Below the pieces are notes generated by a model, which did no database searches, was not told the origin of the DNA, and saw nothing but the letters and a program-made list of their open reading frames with translations. Both the position numbers and the translations under genes were made by a program. From the NCBI GenBank assembly GCA_947258705.1, contig CAMYJA010000022.1, positions 1,825 through 45,987 on the forward strand: 44,163 bases of DNA, read 5' to 3'. The stretch is from an uncultured Hyphomicrobiaceae bacterium. GTDB lineage: Bacteria; Pseudomonadota; Alphaproteobacteria; Rhizobiales; CAMYJA01. Positions 32,853 through 42,410 of this stretch are shown one piece after another (position 1 is the first letter of the stretch; each line of letters begins with the position of its first letter).

Positions 32853-34751
32853 ATGCTCCACATCAACAATCTGACATATTACATCGAAGGACGGCCGATC
32901 CTCGAAAATGCCACCGCAGGCATCCCGACCGGCCACAAGGTCGGCCTGGTCGGCCGCAACGGTTCGGGCAAGACGACCCTGTTGCGTCTGGTACTGAACG
33001 AAATTTCACCCGATGACGGTGAAATCCAGACCCCGCGCACGGCCCGTATCGGCACCGTCGCCCAGGAAGCGCCGGGTGGCGATGAAACGCTGATAGAAGT
33101 TGTATTGGCAGCCGATCTGGAGCGCGCCGCACTGTTGGCTGAGGCGGACCATGCGGCCGATCCCGACCGCATCTCCGAAATTCAACTGCGGCTCATAGAT
33201 ATCGACGCCCATAGCGCGCCCGCTCGCGCCGCCGGCATTCTCGCCGGGCTCGGTTTCGATGAAGCCGCGCAAAACCGTCCGTGCCACGAATTTTCCGGCG
33301 GATGGCGCATGCGCGTGGCACTCGCCGCGGCCCTCTTTGCAGCGCCCGAAATTCTCCTACTCGACGAACCGACCAACTATCTCGATCTTGAAGGCGCGTT
33401 GTGGCTTGAAAATTTCATCCGCCGCTATCCCCACACAGTCCTTATCGTCAGCCATGACCGCGATCTACTCAACCGTTCCGTATCGAGTATTCTCCATCTC
33501 AATAACGGCCAGCTCAAACTTTACACCGGCGGCTATGACAGGTTTGAAAAACAACGCCGCGAAGAACAGCGCAATCAACTCAAGCTCAAGAAGAAGCAGG
33601 ATGACGACCGGCGCCACATACAGGCATTTGTCGATCGTTTCCGCGCTCAGGCCAACAAGGCCCGTCAGGCGCAGTCACGCCTCAAGGTGCTCGAGCGCAT
33701 GAAGCCGATCGCCGCCGAGATCGACAATCAGGTTCCGCCGTTTCATTTCGAAGGCCCTGAAAAAGTGCTGGCCAACCCCCTTATCCGCATTGAAGAAGCG
33801 ACCATCGGCTACGAGCCGGACAATCCTGTCTTGCGCGACATTAATCTGCGCATCGATGTCGACGACCGGATTGCGCTTCTGGGTGAGAACGGCAACGGCA
33901 AGAGCACCTTCGCGAAATTCATTGCCGGCCGTCTTGAGCCGTTCCATGGCGCGCGCCTTGCGTCGAAAAAAATGCAAATTGGTTTTTTCGCCCAGCACCA
34001 GCTCGACGAACTCAACCCCAAACGCTCCGCCTATGATCATTTAAGCGATCTCATGGAGGATGCGACCATTGCCCAGAAGCGCGCCCGCCTGGGCGCCATC
34101 GGTTTTGGAGCCGACAAGGCCGACACCAGGGCGGAAAACCTGTCCGGCGGAGAAAAGGCGCGGCTTCTCTTCGCGCTTGCGGCCTTTTATGCTCCCCATC
34201 TCTTCATCCTCGATGAGCCGACAAACCATCTCGATGTGGACAGCCGTGAAAGCCTGATCCGCGCCATCAATGATTATCAGGGGGCCGTGATCCTCATCAG
34301 CCATGACCGCCACCTCATTCAGGCCTGCGCCGACCGCCTCTGGATCGTGCGCGATGGCGCGGTGACGGCCTATGACGGCGACCTTGAGAGCTATGGCGAG
34401 GAATGCCTGCGCCAGCGCGGCCTGCGCGCCAATGGACGCCAGGACGAGACGTCTGCGGCATCGCAACCCGCCGCCAAACCGAAGCTGAACCGCGCCGATC
34501 AGAGACGCCGGGCCGCCGAGGCCCGCGCCCGGATGGCGCCCCGGCAAAAACAGGCGCAAAAACTCGAAAACGAGGTCGAGCGCCATACCAAGCGAATCGC
34601 CCAGATCGACAACCGTCTGGCGGACGGAACGATATTCGAAAACGATCCCGGCCGCGCCGGCGAATTATCTCTCGAGCGCAAACAGCTTGAGCGCGAGCGG
34701 GAGACCGCGGAAAACGAATGGCTAAAAATTCTCGAAGAGTTGGAGCGCTGA
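32853..34751 (+). CDS. ABC-F family ATPase (YheS/Uup-like)
   Basis: The 632-residue cytosolic protein has two ATP-binding cassettes and no membrane domain. ABC-F proteins act on ribosomes to relieve stalling; some give antibiotic resistance. Cassette one has GLVGRNGSGKTTLLRL, EFSGGWRMRVALAAALF and LLLDEPTNYLDLEG. The inter-domain linker is charged (KQRREEQRNQLKLKKKQDDD). Cassette two has ALLGENGNGKSTFAKFI, NLSGGEKARLLFALAAF and LFILDEPTNHLDVDS. A C-terminal Arg/Gln/Glu-rich coiled coil (about residues 540-632) resembles YheS and Uup ends. ATG 32853 starts the first cassette properly; the frame extends to 32769 without support. Which substrate state it acts on is unknown. Confidence 0.9.
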   Translation: MLHINNLTYYIEGRPILENATAGIPTGHKVGLVGRNGSGKTTLLRLVLNEISPDDGEIQTPRTARIGTVAQEAPGGDETLIEVVLAADLERAALLAEADHAADPDRISEIQLRLIDIDAHSAPARAAGILAGLGFDEAAQNRPCHEFSGGWRMRVALAAALFAAPEILLLDEPTNYLDLEGALWLENFIRRYPHTVLIVSHDRDLLNRSVSSILHLNNGQLKLYTGGYDRFEKQRREEQRNQLKLKKKQDDDRRHIQAFVDRFRAQANKARQAQSRLKVLERMKPIAAEIDNQVPPFHFEGPEKVLANPLIRIEEATIGYEPDNPVLRDINLRIDVDDRIALLGENGNGKSTFAKFIAGRLEPFHGARLASKKMQIGFFAQHQLDELNPKRSAYDHLSDLMEDATIAQKRARLGAIGFGADKADTRAENLSGGEKARLLFALAAFYAPHLFILDEPTNHLDVDSRESLIRAINDYQGAVILISHDRHLIQACADRLWIVRDGAVTAYDGDLESYGEECLRQRGLRANGRQDETSAASQPAAKPKLNRADQRRRAAEARARMAPRQKQAQKLENEVERHTKRIAQIDNRLADGTIFENDPGRAGELSLERKQLERERETAENEWLKILEELER

Positions 34752-34755
34752 AGTC

Positions 34756-35556
34756 TTACTCAATATCTAATCTGTCGAGACGGAGCCGGTGCCGCTCATC
34801 CGTTAAGAGGTAAACGCCGCCAAACGAAGCCAGCATCACCCCCAGCCCCGTCCCGCCCGCGATCAGAAACATGATCAGGAGCTGGTATTTCGTCGCTTCA
34901 ACCGGATCGACGCCCGAAATGATCTGCCCGGTCATCATCCCCGGCAGCGACACGATGCCCGAAGCCGCCATGGCGTTGATGATCGGCATCATGCCCGTCT
35001 TGAGCGATTGCCGATGCGTGTTTCGCATAGCTTCGAAACGGCTCGCCCCCATAGCCAGATGGGCCTCGATGGCGTTTTGCTCCCTGTTCGCCATGGTCGT
35101 CAGGGTTTCCAGCGACAGCGCAATGCCCGACATGGTGTTGCCGAGCATCATGCCGAGCACTGGCAGCACGAAGCGCGGTGCGTACCACGGCTCCGGCCCG
35201 ATCAGAAAGCCGACGCCGATCACCGTTCCCACGAGACCGACGAAAAAAAGCGTCGTCGTGCCCAGCCCGTAATAGGCCCAGCCCTTGATGCCGATGGACT
35301 GGCGCGCAATGACCTCGCGCCCCGCGACCAGAACCATGACGATCGCCAGCATGATCGTCCAGAATGGCGAGGTCTGCGCAAAGATGAATTTGAGCACAAA
35401 TCCAATGGCGCCGAGCTGTACGATCATCCTCAGCCCGTTGAGCAGCAGCGTCCGTTCGATGCCGAGATTGAACGCCAGCGACGCACCGCCGTTAATAAGC
35501 AGAAACAGCGAGGCAATCACCAGGTCCCAATAGGAAAGTTCAATATAGGAAGTCAT
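34756..35556 (-). CDS. fetB: FetB-type ABC exporter permease
   Basis: The 266-residue permease has about seven hydrophobic segments and belongs to the FetB/UPF0014 family, which in E. coli exports iron and protects against peroxide. Family text includes GLRMIVQLGAIGFVLKFIF, VLPVLGMMLGNTMSGIALSL and SGIVSLPGMMTGQIISGVDP. Its ATG overlaps the fetA stop (ATGA), so the two are coupled. The metal specificity here is assumed from the family. Confidence 0.88.
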   Translation of the reverse strand: MTSYIELSYWDLVIASLFLLINGGASLAFNLGIERTLLLNGLRMIVQLGAIGFVLKFIFAQTSPFWTIMLAIVMVLVAGREVIARQSIGIKGWAYYGLGTTTLFFVGLVGTVIGVGFLIGPEPWYAPRFVLPVLGMMLGNTMSGIALSLETLTTMANREQNAIEAHLAMGASRFEAMRNTHRQSLKTGMMPIINAMAASGIVSLPGMMTGQIISGVDPVEATKYQLLIMFLIAGGTGLGVMLASFGGVYLLTDERHRLRLDRLDIE

Positions 35557-36149
35557 GCCGCCTCCGCTTCAAGACCCTGGCGCGTAAGCCTGTAGCGCCT
35601 GTCGCCAAGCCGCTTCGCCTGTTCTTCGTCATGGGTGACCATCAGTATGCCCCGGTCCGAGAGCACCTGAAAGCGAATGAGTTCCTCCACAAGGGCGGCG
35701 GTCTGAGCGTCGAGCGCTGACGTCGGCTCGTCCAGCAGCAGAAATTTGGGATTGTCCGAAATAGCCCGCACCAGGGAAAGCCTCTGGCGCTCTCCCGTCG
35801 ACAGCCGTGAAATTTTGCGGTCGAGCTGCACGTCTGAAAGCCCCAGTGCCTCGATCCAGCGCCGCGTCCGCTTGGTCGATGGAATATGTTGCCGCGCCGT
35901 TTCCTCCCACCAGCCCGATTCGGCCGCCACATAGCGCAATTGCCGCCGCCATTCCGGCCCGCTCATTTCCTGCCTTTCCGCACCATCGAGAAAGACCTGC
36001 CCCGAAGCCGGATCGAGATCCGCAATCGCCCGCAGGAGAAGCGATTTGCCCGTACCCGACGCCCCCTGTATCACCACGCATTCCCCCTTGGAAAGCTCAA
36101 GCGAGATCAGCGGCAGGCCCTTGGTTTTTAAATTATCCACACGCAGCAA
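35553..36149 (-). CDS. fetA: FetA-type ABC exporter ATP-binding protein
   Basis: The 198-residue ATPase partners FetB in a putative iron exporter. Walker A is IQGASGTGKSLLLRAIADLD, the signature is LSTGERQRLSL (Thr instead of the second Gly of LSGGE) and Walker B is FLLLDEPTSALD, followed by the switch His in VTHDEEQAKRLGDR. It is a little shorter than E. coli FetA because the first strand region is brief. The start is TTG 36149 with AGGGGG upstream; there is no in-frame ATG before it. It lies 21 bp after the methyltransferase stop, in one minus-strand series. Confidence 0.87.
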   Translation of the reverse strand: MLRVDNLKTKGLPLISLELSKGECVVIQGASGTGKSLLLRAIADLDPASGQVFLDGAERQEMSGPEWRRQLRYVAAESGWWEETARQHIPSTKRTRRWIEALGLSDVQLDRKISRLSTGERQRLSLVRAISDNPKFLLLDEPTSALDAQTAALVEELIRFQVLSDRGILMVTHDEEQAKRLGDRRYRLTRQGLEAEAA

Positions 36150-36170
36150 CGGACATTGCCCCCTTCGTCT

Positions 36171-36896
36171 CTATTCCGCATTTTTCCGGTACTCCGCCAG
36201 AAAATGCCGTATCGGGCGCTCGCCCTCGTCATAAAACTCTTCAAATTCAACAGGTTTCAGTCCCGATTTCTCAAATGACGACAATTGCTCCCGGCAAAGC
36301 GGCCGCGGCGGACCGTCGATCTCTTCATGCGCCTCGCGCCCGCGGGTCATGACCAGAAGAGTGCCGCCGGGCGCCACCAGTGACGCAATGGCTGCCGCGG
36401 CAGGCGCCACATATTCAGGCGGCATGGCCTGCAGATTGTAGGTCTCGTGCACGAGATCGAACCCGCCGAGCCAGCGCGCGGGCAGGTCGAAAATATCCGC
36501 CACTTCGAATGTGATCTGCGCCGTCGCGTTATTTTTCAGCGCCCAGGCCACCGCATGTTTCGAAATATCAAAACCGGTGACCTCATAACCCGCCTCGGCG
36601 AGACATTGCGCATTGTCGCCGAGCCCGCACCCCACATCCACGGCGCGGCGGCCGTCGCCCTTAGCACCTCGATGGTCCCGCGCGGCCAGCCATTCCTTGA
36701 GCTTGAAACGCGGCGCCGCCTCCGACCAGGGTATAAATCCGCGCCGGCCCGAGGCCTCGGCGTAAAGCGCGTCGAACCAGTCAAAATACGAACCGTTCTC
36801 ATCCTTGATATTCTGCTGTAATTCATCGGCCGCCGCCCGCCCGAGCGCCCTGAGGTCTTCCGGCTGACCGCCCTTTGGATCTTCCCTGCCGTTCAT
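36171..36896 (-). CDS. SAM-dependent class I methyltransferase
   Basis: The product has about 241 residues and contains the SAM-binding glycine motif AVDVGCGLGDNAQCLAEAGY followed by the acidic residue in VTGFDISKHAVAWA. Post-motif sequences include FDLVHETYNLQAMPPEY and LVAPGGTLLVMTRGRE. The fold is that of TehB/thiopurine-methyltransferase-like enzymes; the substrate is unknown. ATG 36896 overlaps the holC stop as ATGA, so coupling is likely; an ATG at 36911 would overlap by 19 bases. The gene sits between holC and fetA. Confidence 0.82.
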   Translation of the reverse strand: MNGREDPKGGQPEDLRALGRAAADELQQNIKDENGSYFDWFDALYAEASGRRGFIPWSEAAPRFKLKEWLAARDHRGAKGDGRRAVDVGCGLGDNAQCLAEAGYEVTGFDISKHAVAWALKNNATAQITFEVADIFDLPARWLGGFDLVHETYNLQAMPPEYVAPAAAAIASLVAPGGTLLVMTRGREAHEEIDGPPRPLCREQLSSFEKSGLKPVEFEEFYDEGERPIRHFLAEYRKNAE

Positions 36897-37339
36897 GCCT
36901 TTTTCACCCATTTTCCCGTGTCGTCCTGCTGCCAGTAGGTGACCTCGTGACCGGCCGCCGAGAGCGCCTTCCAGTCCTCTCGGGCGGTTTTCAGCCGTTC
37001 CTTGTCGCCGCCATCGAAAATATAGACCAGACGTTCATAGTCAGGCCCGTCTGTAATCCCCGCCCCATCCACCAGAAACAGAACCTGCGCCCCGTTGGGA
37101 TTTTCGTCTTCAAGCGTCAGATAGACCGGTTGCAATGCCGCATGGCCATTCTTCTCGGTGCCGTGCGGTAGAAAGCTCTCGCGCCCATAGGTCCACAGCA
37201 ATTGATCGAGCGCCTCGAGGCTTTCATTGTCGCCCGATTTCACAATCGCCCGCCAGTCCCGTTCAAGACAGCGTTCGAGAAGGTTGGGCAGAACCTTCTC
37301 CAGACCAACCTTTTCGAGGTGATAAAAAAGAACCTCCAT
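36893..37339 (-). CDS. holC: DNA polymerase III chi subunit
   Basis: HolC binds single-strand DNA-binding protein and the psi subunit within the clamp-loader complex. The 148-residue product has VLFYHLEKVGLEKVLPNLLE, SLEALDQLLWTYGRESFLPH and LVYIFDGGDKERLKTAREDW, all family-like; the C-terminus WQQDDTGKWVKKA is typical. ATG 37339 is used, with a GTG directly before it at 37342. It overlaps the methyltransferase start by 4 bp and lies 42 bp after der. Confidence 0.88.
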   Translation of the reverse strand: MEVLFYHLEKVGLEKVLPNLLERCLERDWRAIVKSGDNESLEALDQLLWTYGRESFLPHGTEKNGHAALQPVYLTLEDENPNGAQVLFLVDGAGITDGPDYERLVYIFDGGDKERLKTAREDWKALSAAGHEVTYWQQDDTGKWVKKA

Positions 37340-37381
37340 CACGAGATGCTTTCCGGGTTCATTCCAGCACGCCCTGTCAAT

Positions 37382-38743
37382 CTAGCCACCGGGCTTGTAC
37401 GGATTTTTGCCTTTGCGCAGATTGATCCGCAGCGGCACGCCGGGCCAGTTGAAAACGCTGCGCATTTCATTTTCAAGATAACGCACGTATGACCGCGGCA
37501 ACACGTCCGGCCGTGAGCAAAATACCGCGAAAGTGGGCGGCCGCGCATTCGCCTGCGTCATGAAACGCAGTCTGATCCGCCGTCCGCTCACCGCCGGCGG
37601 CGAATGCCGGTCCACCGCATCGAGCAGGAAGCGGTTGAGCTTTGCCGTCGATATCCGCCGGTTCCACAACGCGTAAATATCGAAGACCGCCTGCATCAGT
37701 TTGTCGAAACCCGAGCCCGACAGTGCCGAGATCGTCACCACGGGCACGCCCTTGACCTGCGGCAGTATGCTCTCGCAATGGGCGCGCAATTCCTTCAGCC
37801 GCGCCTGTTTGTCGGCAACCAGGTCCCATTTATTTACCGCGATGACCAGTGCCCGCCCCTCGTCGGCGACAAGCCCGCCAATTGCCAGGTCCTGCTTTTC
37901 GAAAGGATGCTCCGCATCCACCAATAGAATGACCACCTCGGCAAACCGGATGGCCCGCAATGCGTCGCCGACGGAGAGCTGTTCCGCGCGCGCCTTGATC
38001 TTCGCCTTTTTGCGCAGCCCCGCCGTATCAAAGAGCTTGAGCGCATGGTCCTTCCAGATAAAATCGACCGCGATGGAATCCCGCGTCAATCCGGCTTCCG
38101 GCCCTGTAATCATGCGTTCTTCGCCCAGAAGCGCGTTGACCAGTGTCGATTTCCCGGCATTCGGACGGCCGACAATCGCCACCCGGATCGGACGGTCCTC
38201 ACTGGCATCGTCATCGATAGCCTTATCACCGCCTTCGACCCCATCCATTCCGGCAAGAGCCGTCTCGACCGCATCGAACAGATCGCTCATGCCGATCCCG
38301 TGTTCGGCCGAAAGTGAAATGGGATCGCCGAGCCCCAGCGAAAACGCCTCGAAAAAGCCCGGCTCCGCAGCCCGCCCCTCGCTCTTGTTGGCGACAAGAA
38401 TAAGCGGCTTGCCCGAGCGCCGCGCGATTTCAGCGAATATTTCGTCGCCAGGCGTCACGCCCATGCGCGCATCGATCACGAACAGCGCCAGATCGCAATC
38501 ATGCAGGGCCGCCTCCGACTGTTGCCGCATGCGCTCGGAAATGGAAAAGCTTTCGCCTTCCTCAAGTCCCGCCGTATCGATGAGAACCGCATCCCTGTCT
38601 CCCAGGCGCACATCCGCCTCCCGGCGGTCTCGCGTCAGACCCGGCATGTCGTCCACAAGCGCAAGCCTTCGCCCTGCAAGACGATTGAACAGGGTCGATT
38701 TGCCGACATTCGGCCGGCCGATTATTGCAACACGATAAGCCAT
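37382..38743 (-). CDS. der: ribosome biogenesis GTPase Der (EngA)
   Basis: Der has two tandem GTPase domains and a KH-like C-terminal domain and is needed for 50S subunit maturation. The 453-residue product shows GRPNVGKSTLFNRLAG, DTAGLEEGE and ANKSEG in domain one. A short acidic linker (DGVEGGDKAIDDDASEDR) follows, then GRPNAGKSTLVNALLG, DTAGLRKKAKI and NKWDLV in domain two. The end RINLRKGKNPYKPGG is the conserved Der C-terminus. ATG 38743 is preceded by a TTG. It lies 118 bp downstream of bamB. Confidence 0.96.
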   Translation of the reverse strand: MAYRVAIIGRPNVGKSTLFNRLAGRRLALVDDMPGLTRDRREADVRLGDRDAVLIDTAGLEEGESFSISERMRQQSEAALHDCDLALFVIDARMGVTPGDEIFAEIARRSGKPLILVANKSEGRAAEPGFFEAFSLGLGDPISLSAEHGIGMSDLFDAVETALAGMDGVEGGDKAIDDDASEDRPIRVAIVGRPNAGKSTLVNALLGEERMITGPEAGLTRDSIAVDFIWKDHALKLFDTAGLRKKAKIKARAEQLSVGDALRAIRFAEVVILLVDAEHPFEKQDLAIGGLVADEGRALVIAVNKWDLVADKQARLKELRAHCESILPQVKGVPVVTISALSGSGFDKLMQAVFDIYALWNRRISTAKLNRFLLDAVDRHSPPAVSGRRIRLRFMTQANARPPTFAVFCSRPDVLPRSYVRYLENEMRSVFNWPGVPLRINLRKGKNPYKPGG

Positions 38744-38861
38744 CAAGCCCGGATTTCAAATCGGTGGACGGAAAGACTGGCACTCTTCATACATGAGATT
38801 TGCTCAGGCGCCAAAGCCAATACCTAAGCGGTATATTATTAAGTGTGGGATGGGTAGGGCG

Positions 38862-40238
38862 CTAGTTCAACGCCACAAGATTGGCATTGTCCGTCAGCAC
38901 GTACATGCGTCCCTCGGCGACGATCGGAGCTATGTAAACAGGATCGCCGATATCGCGTGTATTGGTCACCCTGCCCGTTTTCGCATCCACCGACGCCAGG
39001 GCGCCTTTTGACGATACCAGCCACAATTGACCGCCCGCGAGAACGGGACCGCTCCAAGTCTTGCCGCCCGGCAGTTTGGCCACCCAGAGAACCTCGCCGG
39101 TTTTTCTGGAAAGCGACATCACCCGGCCGATTTTGTCGACCACATAAACACTGCCGCCCGCGACCCATGGCTGCTGAGTGCCGCCGACGCTCTGCGACCA
39201 CAGGCGCTTGCCTGACTTCTGCGAGGTCGCGATCATCCGGCCCGAATGACCGACCGCAAACACCACGCCCTGATCGATGGCCGGGCGCGCTGAATCGTTC
39301 AGCCCCGCAAACGATGATGCCCGCGCCCGCGCGCGCACCAGCGACTCGCGCCATTGCGGCTGCCCGGTGCTGATTTTCAGCGCCACCACATCCCCGGAGG
39401 GATAAGGAGCCACGACGATATCCCCCGCCACGGCCGGGCTTGTATTGGAAAGCAGGCTGGCCCGTTCCGAAAGCCCCCGATAGGACCACAACTCGGTTCC
39501 GTCCTCCCCGCTCAGGCAGTAAAAGCGGCCATCCGTCGTCACCACGAATATTTTTCCCTGCGCCACCGTGGGCGATGCCCTGACCGGCACTTCAAGCGAT
39601 TTTTTCCATAAGGTCTTGCCGGATTGCGGATCGAGCGCCACCAGCGTACCGAAGCCCGTCGCTACATAGAGACGGCCGTTTTCAGCCGCGAGACCGCCGC
39701 CAAAACCATCCTCTTCATCCTCGTTTTCGGGCACCAGCGACGTCCGCCAGAGCCGCTTGCCGCCCGACGCGGAAAAAGCGGAAACCTGCCCTTCCGTATC
39801 GAGCGTGTAAATGCGTCCGCCGAGCGCGATCGGACTGGCGGTCAGCTTGCCGTCCGAACTCGAACCGCTGCCGGCATTCGACGACCAGGCCGTCTTCAGC
39901 GTACCCGAGAGCGCCAGATGTCCGGGCGCATTCGATGCCACCCCGCCCGGCTGGCTCCATTCCCGGTTGGCCCGCTCCGGCGGCAGCGAAAACGGTGTCG
40001 TGGCCGCTGCCAGATTAGTCGTCAGATTGTCGGATTTCTTCAGCACCGCCACCCGCTCGCCGGGGAGCGGTACTTCTTTTTCCGCAAATGGATTGAGTTC
40101 GTTCATGCTCGGCAGACTCAGGCCCCCCGAAGAGCATCCGCTCAGAACAGTCGCCAGCGCGATGATCAGGCTCGTTCGCACGGCTTTCGAAGCGCCACTG
40201 CAACCAGCTTCACCACTACCAGTATGCCAACCCCTCAT
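38862..40238 (-). CDS. bamB: outer-membrane assembly lipoprotein BamB
   Basis: BamB is the beta-propeller lipoprotein of the BAM complex that inserts outer-membrane beta-barrels. The 458-residue product has a lipobox ATVLSGC (Cys at residue 35) after a short basic leader and a low-complexity linker. PQQ-like propeller blades follow with repeated sequence such as GRIYTLDTEGQVSAFSASGG, GRLYVATGFGTLVALDPQSG and GRFYCLSGEDGTELWSYRG. ATG 40238 has GGAG seven bases upstream; a GTG at 40181 would also give a good lipoprotein signal. It follows the YfgM-like gene by 168 bp, as in many proteobacteria. Confidence 0.93.
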   Translation of the reverse strand: MRGWHTGSGEAGCSGASKAVRTSLIIALATVLSGCSSGGLSLPSMNELNPFAEKEVPLPGERVAVLKKSDNLTTNLAAATTPFSLPPERANREWSQPGGVASNAPGHLALSGTLKTAWSSNAGSGSSSDGKLTASPIALGGRIYTLDTEGQVSAFSASGGKRLWRTSLVPENEDEEDGFGGGLAAENGRLYVATGFGTLVALDPQSGKTLWKKSLEVPVRASPTVAQGKIFVVTTDGRFYCLSGEDGTELWSYRGLSERASLLSNTSPAVAGDIVVAPYPSGDVVALKISTGQPQWRESLVRARARASSFAGLNDSARPAIDQGVVFAVGHSGRMIATSQKSGKRLWSQSVGGTQQPWVAGGSVYVVDKIGRVMSLSRKTGEVLWVAKLPGGKTWSGPVLAGGQLWLVSSKGALASVDAKTGRVTNTRDIGDPVYIAPIVAEGRMYVLTDNANLVALN

Positions 40239-40406
40239 CTAGATACTCCGTTTGTATTCGCAGTTCGTGTTTGCATATATGCCCTGCCGATACACGTTTG
40301 CGCTGCCTGGACACCTTTGCCCTGCCGCTACACGGCTACAATCACGCACAATGGGGCGCAAAATATGTCGCGCCCGTTTATTTGCACCGCTGCCGCGGCC
40401 GGCGTT

Positions 40407-41144
40407 TTACGGAGCGTCTTTTTTAACCGCATCCGCGGCGCCCTTTTTGCCAGCATCAGAGGCTGCCGGCTTGATCTCCGTCTTGCCGCCGCCGACGATC
40501 AGCGACAGCATCATCTCGGCTCTGCGGCGAAGTCCCGGAGTGCTGGACACACTGCTCATCACGCTTTCAAACCGTGCCTGCGCCTTGTCCAGCTCTCCGG
40601 CCTTGTACAACGCCAGTCCGATCAGTTCCTGCGCCGTACCGCGCCATGGATTTTCGGACCCGGTTAAAGGATTGAGACGATTCTCGATTTCAGTCCAGCC
40701 TGTGCGATCCAAAAGCAGCATCGCCGCCATGATCCGTGCATAACCTTGCATAACTTCGCTAATGCCACGATCCCCGGCCAGCTTGTCGTAAGCGGCAACT
40801 GCGGCGGTAGTTTGACCGTCCTTGGCCGTCTTGAGCGCCAGCCGAAAGCGCGACAGGGTGCGATAGCCGTCAGGACCGTTTTCGACAAATCCCTCGAGGA
40901 TTTTCGCCGCTTCCGCCTGTTTGCCCTCACGGCCCGTCGTCAGGGCCGAAATATAGCTCTCACCCGCCTTGTTGGCCTGTTCAGCACTCCAGTACTGCCA
41001 GAACTTGTATCCCGAAACACCCGCAATGATTGCAAAGGCCCCAACCAGTACAATCACCCCATATCGGTCCCAAAGACGCTGATAGCGTTCACGCCGCAGA
41101 TCTTCTTCGACTTCCCTGATCAGGCTGTCGGTCTCATGTGCCAT
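40407..41144 (-). CDS. YfgM-like TPR membrane protein
   Basis: The 245-residue product has a charged N-terminus (DSLIREVEEDLRRERYQRLW), one transmembrane helix (residues 28-49) and a periplasmic TPR domain, with an Ala/Lys tail. E. coli YfgM (ancillary SecYEG subunit, associated with PpiD) has the same layout and lies next to bamB and der. GESYISALTTGREGKQAEAA and LIGLALYKAGELDKAQARFE are TPR-like. A role in secretion or chaperoning of exported proteins is inferred from this context. Confidence 0.83.
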   Translation of the reverse strand: MAHETDSLIREVEEDLRRERYQRLWDRYGVIVLVGAFAIIAGVSGYKFWQYWSAEQANKAGESYISALTTGREGKQAEAAKILEGFVENGPDGYRTLSRFRLALKTAKDGQTTAAVAAYDKLAGDRGISEVMQGYARIMAAMLLLDRTGWTEIENRLNPLTGSENPWRGTAQELIGLALYKAGELDKAQARFESVMSSVSSTPGLRRRAEMMLSLIVGGGKTEIKPAASDAGKKGAADAVKKDAP

Positions 41145-41327
41145 TTAACAAGTTCCCATATCACGATGAACCGCCGCGGATCATGCCCGCCCGCAAACCG
41201 TTCACAACACTAAATAATTACGGATGTGTCTAACAGAATTTCGCCGCCAGCACACCCCGCGGCTGCAAAAAATAACACAATGGCAGGACTTTGTGACCGG
41301 GCCTCGGAAACGGCAGGCGACGATCGG

Positions 41328-42239
41328 TTACTTGCTGACGATCTTGGGTTTTTTGGGCCGAGCCCCTGCCCGCTTGCGGTCTGCCGTGCGATTGCCGGAA
41401 ACCTTCGCGTCCGATTTCGCGATCTTGAGCGAATAGGTATGCTCGGGCGCCGGAAACCGCCGCTGCCGCACCTCTTCCGCATAATCGCTGATCGCCGTCT
41501 CGATCGCCTCTCCGACGGCGCCGAATTTTTTGACGAATTTGGGGACGCGCGGGCTCAATCCCAGCATATCCTCCATCACCAGGATCTGGCCGTCGCATTC
41601 CGCCGATGCGCCAATGCCGATGGTGGGTATGGATATGGCGCGCGTAATCCGCGCCGCCAGTGGTTCCGCAATGGCTTCCAGAACCACTGCAAAGGCGCCC
41701 GCTTCCTCGACAATTCGCGCATCTTCCTCGATATCCGCCCATTGATCCTTCGACCGGCCCTGCGCCTTGTAGCCGCCGAGAACATGAACCGATTGCGGCG
41801 TCAGCCCGATATGACCCATGACCGGAATGCCGCGGTCCACCAGATATCGGATTGTCTCCGCCATCCGCCGGCCGCCCTCGAGTTTCACCGCGCCGCAGGA
41901 CGTTTCCTTCATCAACAGGGCGGCGTTTCTGAACGCCATTTGCGGACTTTCCTCATAGGTCCCGAAGGGCATATCGACGACGACGAGCGCGGATTGAGAG
42001 CCCCGCACCACCGCGCGCCCGTGGATAACCATCAGCTCAAGCGGTACTGGCACCGTACTTTCATAACCATGCATGACCATGCCGAGCGAATCGCCCACCA
42101 GCAGAAAGTCCACATACTGGTCGGCAATCGCCGCCGTATGCGCGTGATAGGCCGTGAGCGAAACAATCGGCTCCACATTCTTCTTGGCGCGTATTTCAGG
42201 GACGGTTTTTCGTTGTGCGGGCGTTTTATGTGCTGACAC
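41328..42239 (-). CDS. panB: 3-methyl-2-oxobutanoate hydroxymethyltransferase
   Basis: This enzyme transfers a hydroxymethyl group from 5,10-methylene-THF to alpha-ketoisovalerate, the first step to pantothenate. The 303-residue product has [76 protein letters not shown] and [21 protein letters not shown] basic C-terminal tail ([18 protein letters not shown]) extends beyond the usual end. GTG 42239 has GGAG seven bases upstream and gives a family-like N-terminus; an ATG at 42308 would add 23 hydrophobic residues that do not fit PanB. panC is not adjacent. Confidence 0.93.
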   Translation of the reverse strand: MSAHKTPAQRKTVPEIRAKKNVEPIVSLTAYHAHTAAIADQYVDFLLVGDSLGMVMHGYESTVPVPLELMVIHGRAVVRGSQSALVVVDMPFGTYEESPQMAFRNAALLMKETSCGAVKLEGGRRMAETIRYLVDRGIPVMGHIGLTPQSVHVLGGYKAQGRSKDQWADIEEDARIVEEAGAFAVVLEAIAEPLAARITRAISIPTIGIGASAECDGQILVMEDMLGLSPRVPKFVKKFGAVGEAIETAISDYAEEVRQRRFPAPEHTYSLKIAKSDAKVSGNRTADRKRAGARPKKPKIVSK

Positions 42240-42410
42240 GGATGACTCCGGATTTGGCGTTAAAACGATGAGAAGCGAGACGAGAACGAATTGCGGCAGG
42301 GCAGGCATTGACCTTGCGATGACCGATAATATTAAAATCCTTCCGCTCTACATATAGTTATAAAACCGGCCGCCGCAAAGCCCGCCGCCTTCATTGTGAA
42401 CAGGCCCGGC

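Noticed and set aside
37701-38738. 345-codon Ser/Ala/Arg-rich plus-strand frame
   Set aside because: It is antisense to der; the composition is typical of a GC-rich shadow.
41226-42236. 336-codon plus-strand frame
   Set aside because: It is antisense to panB.
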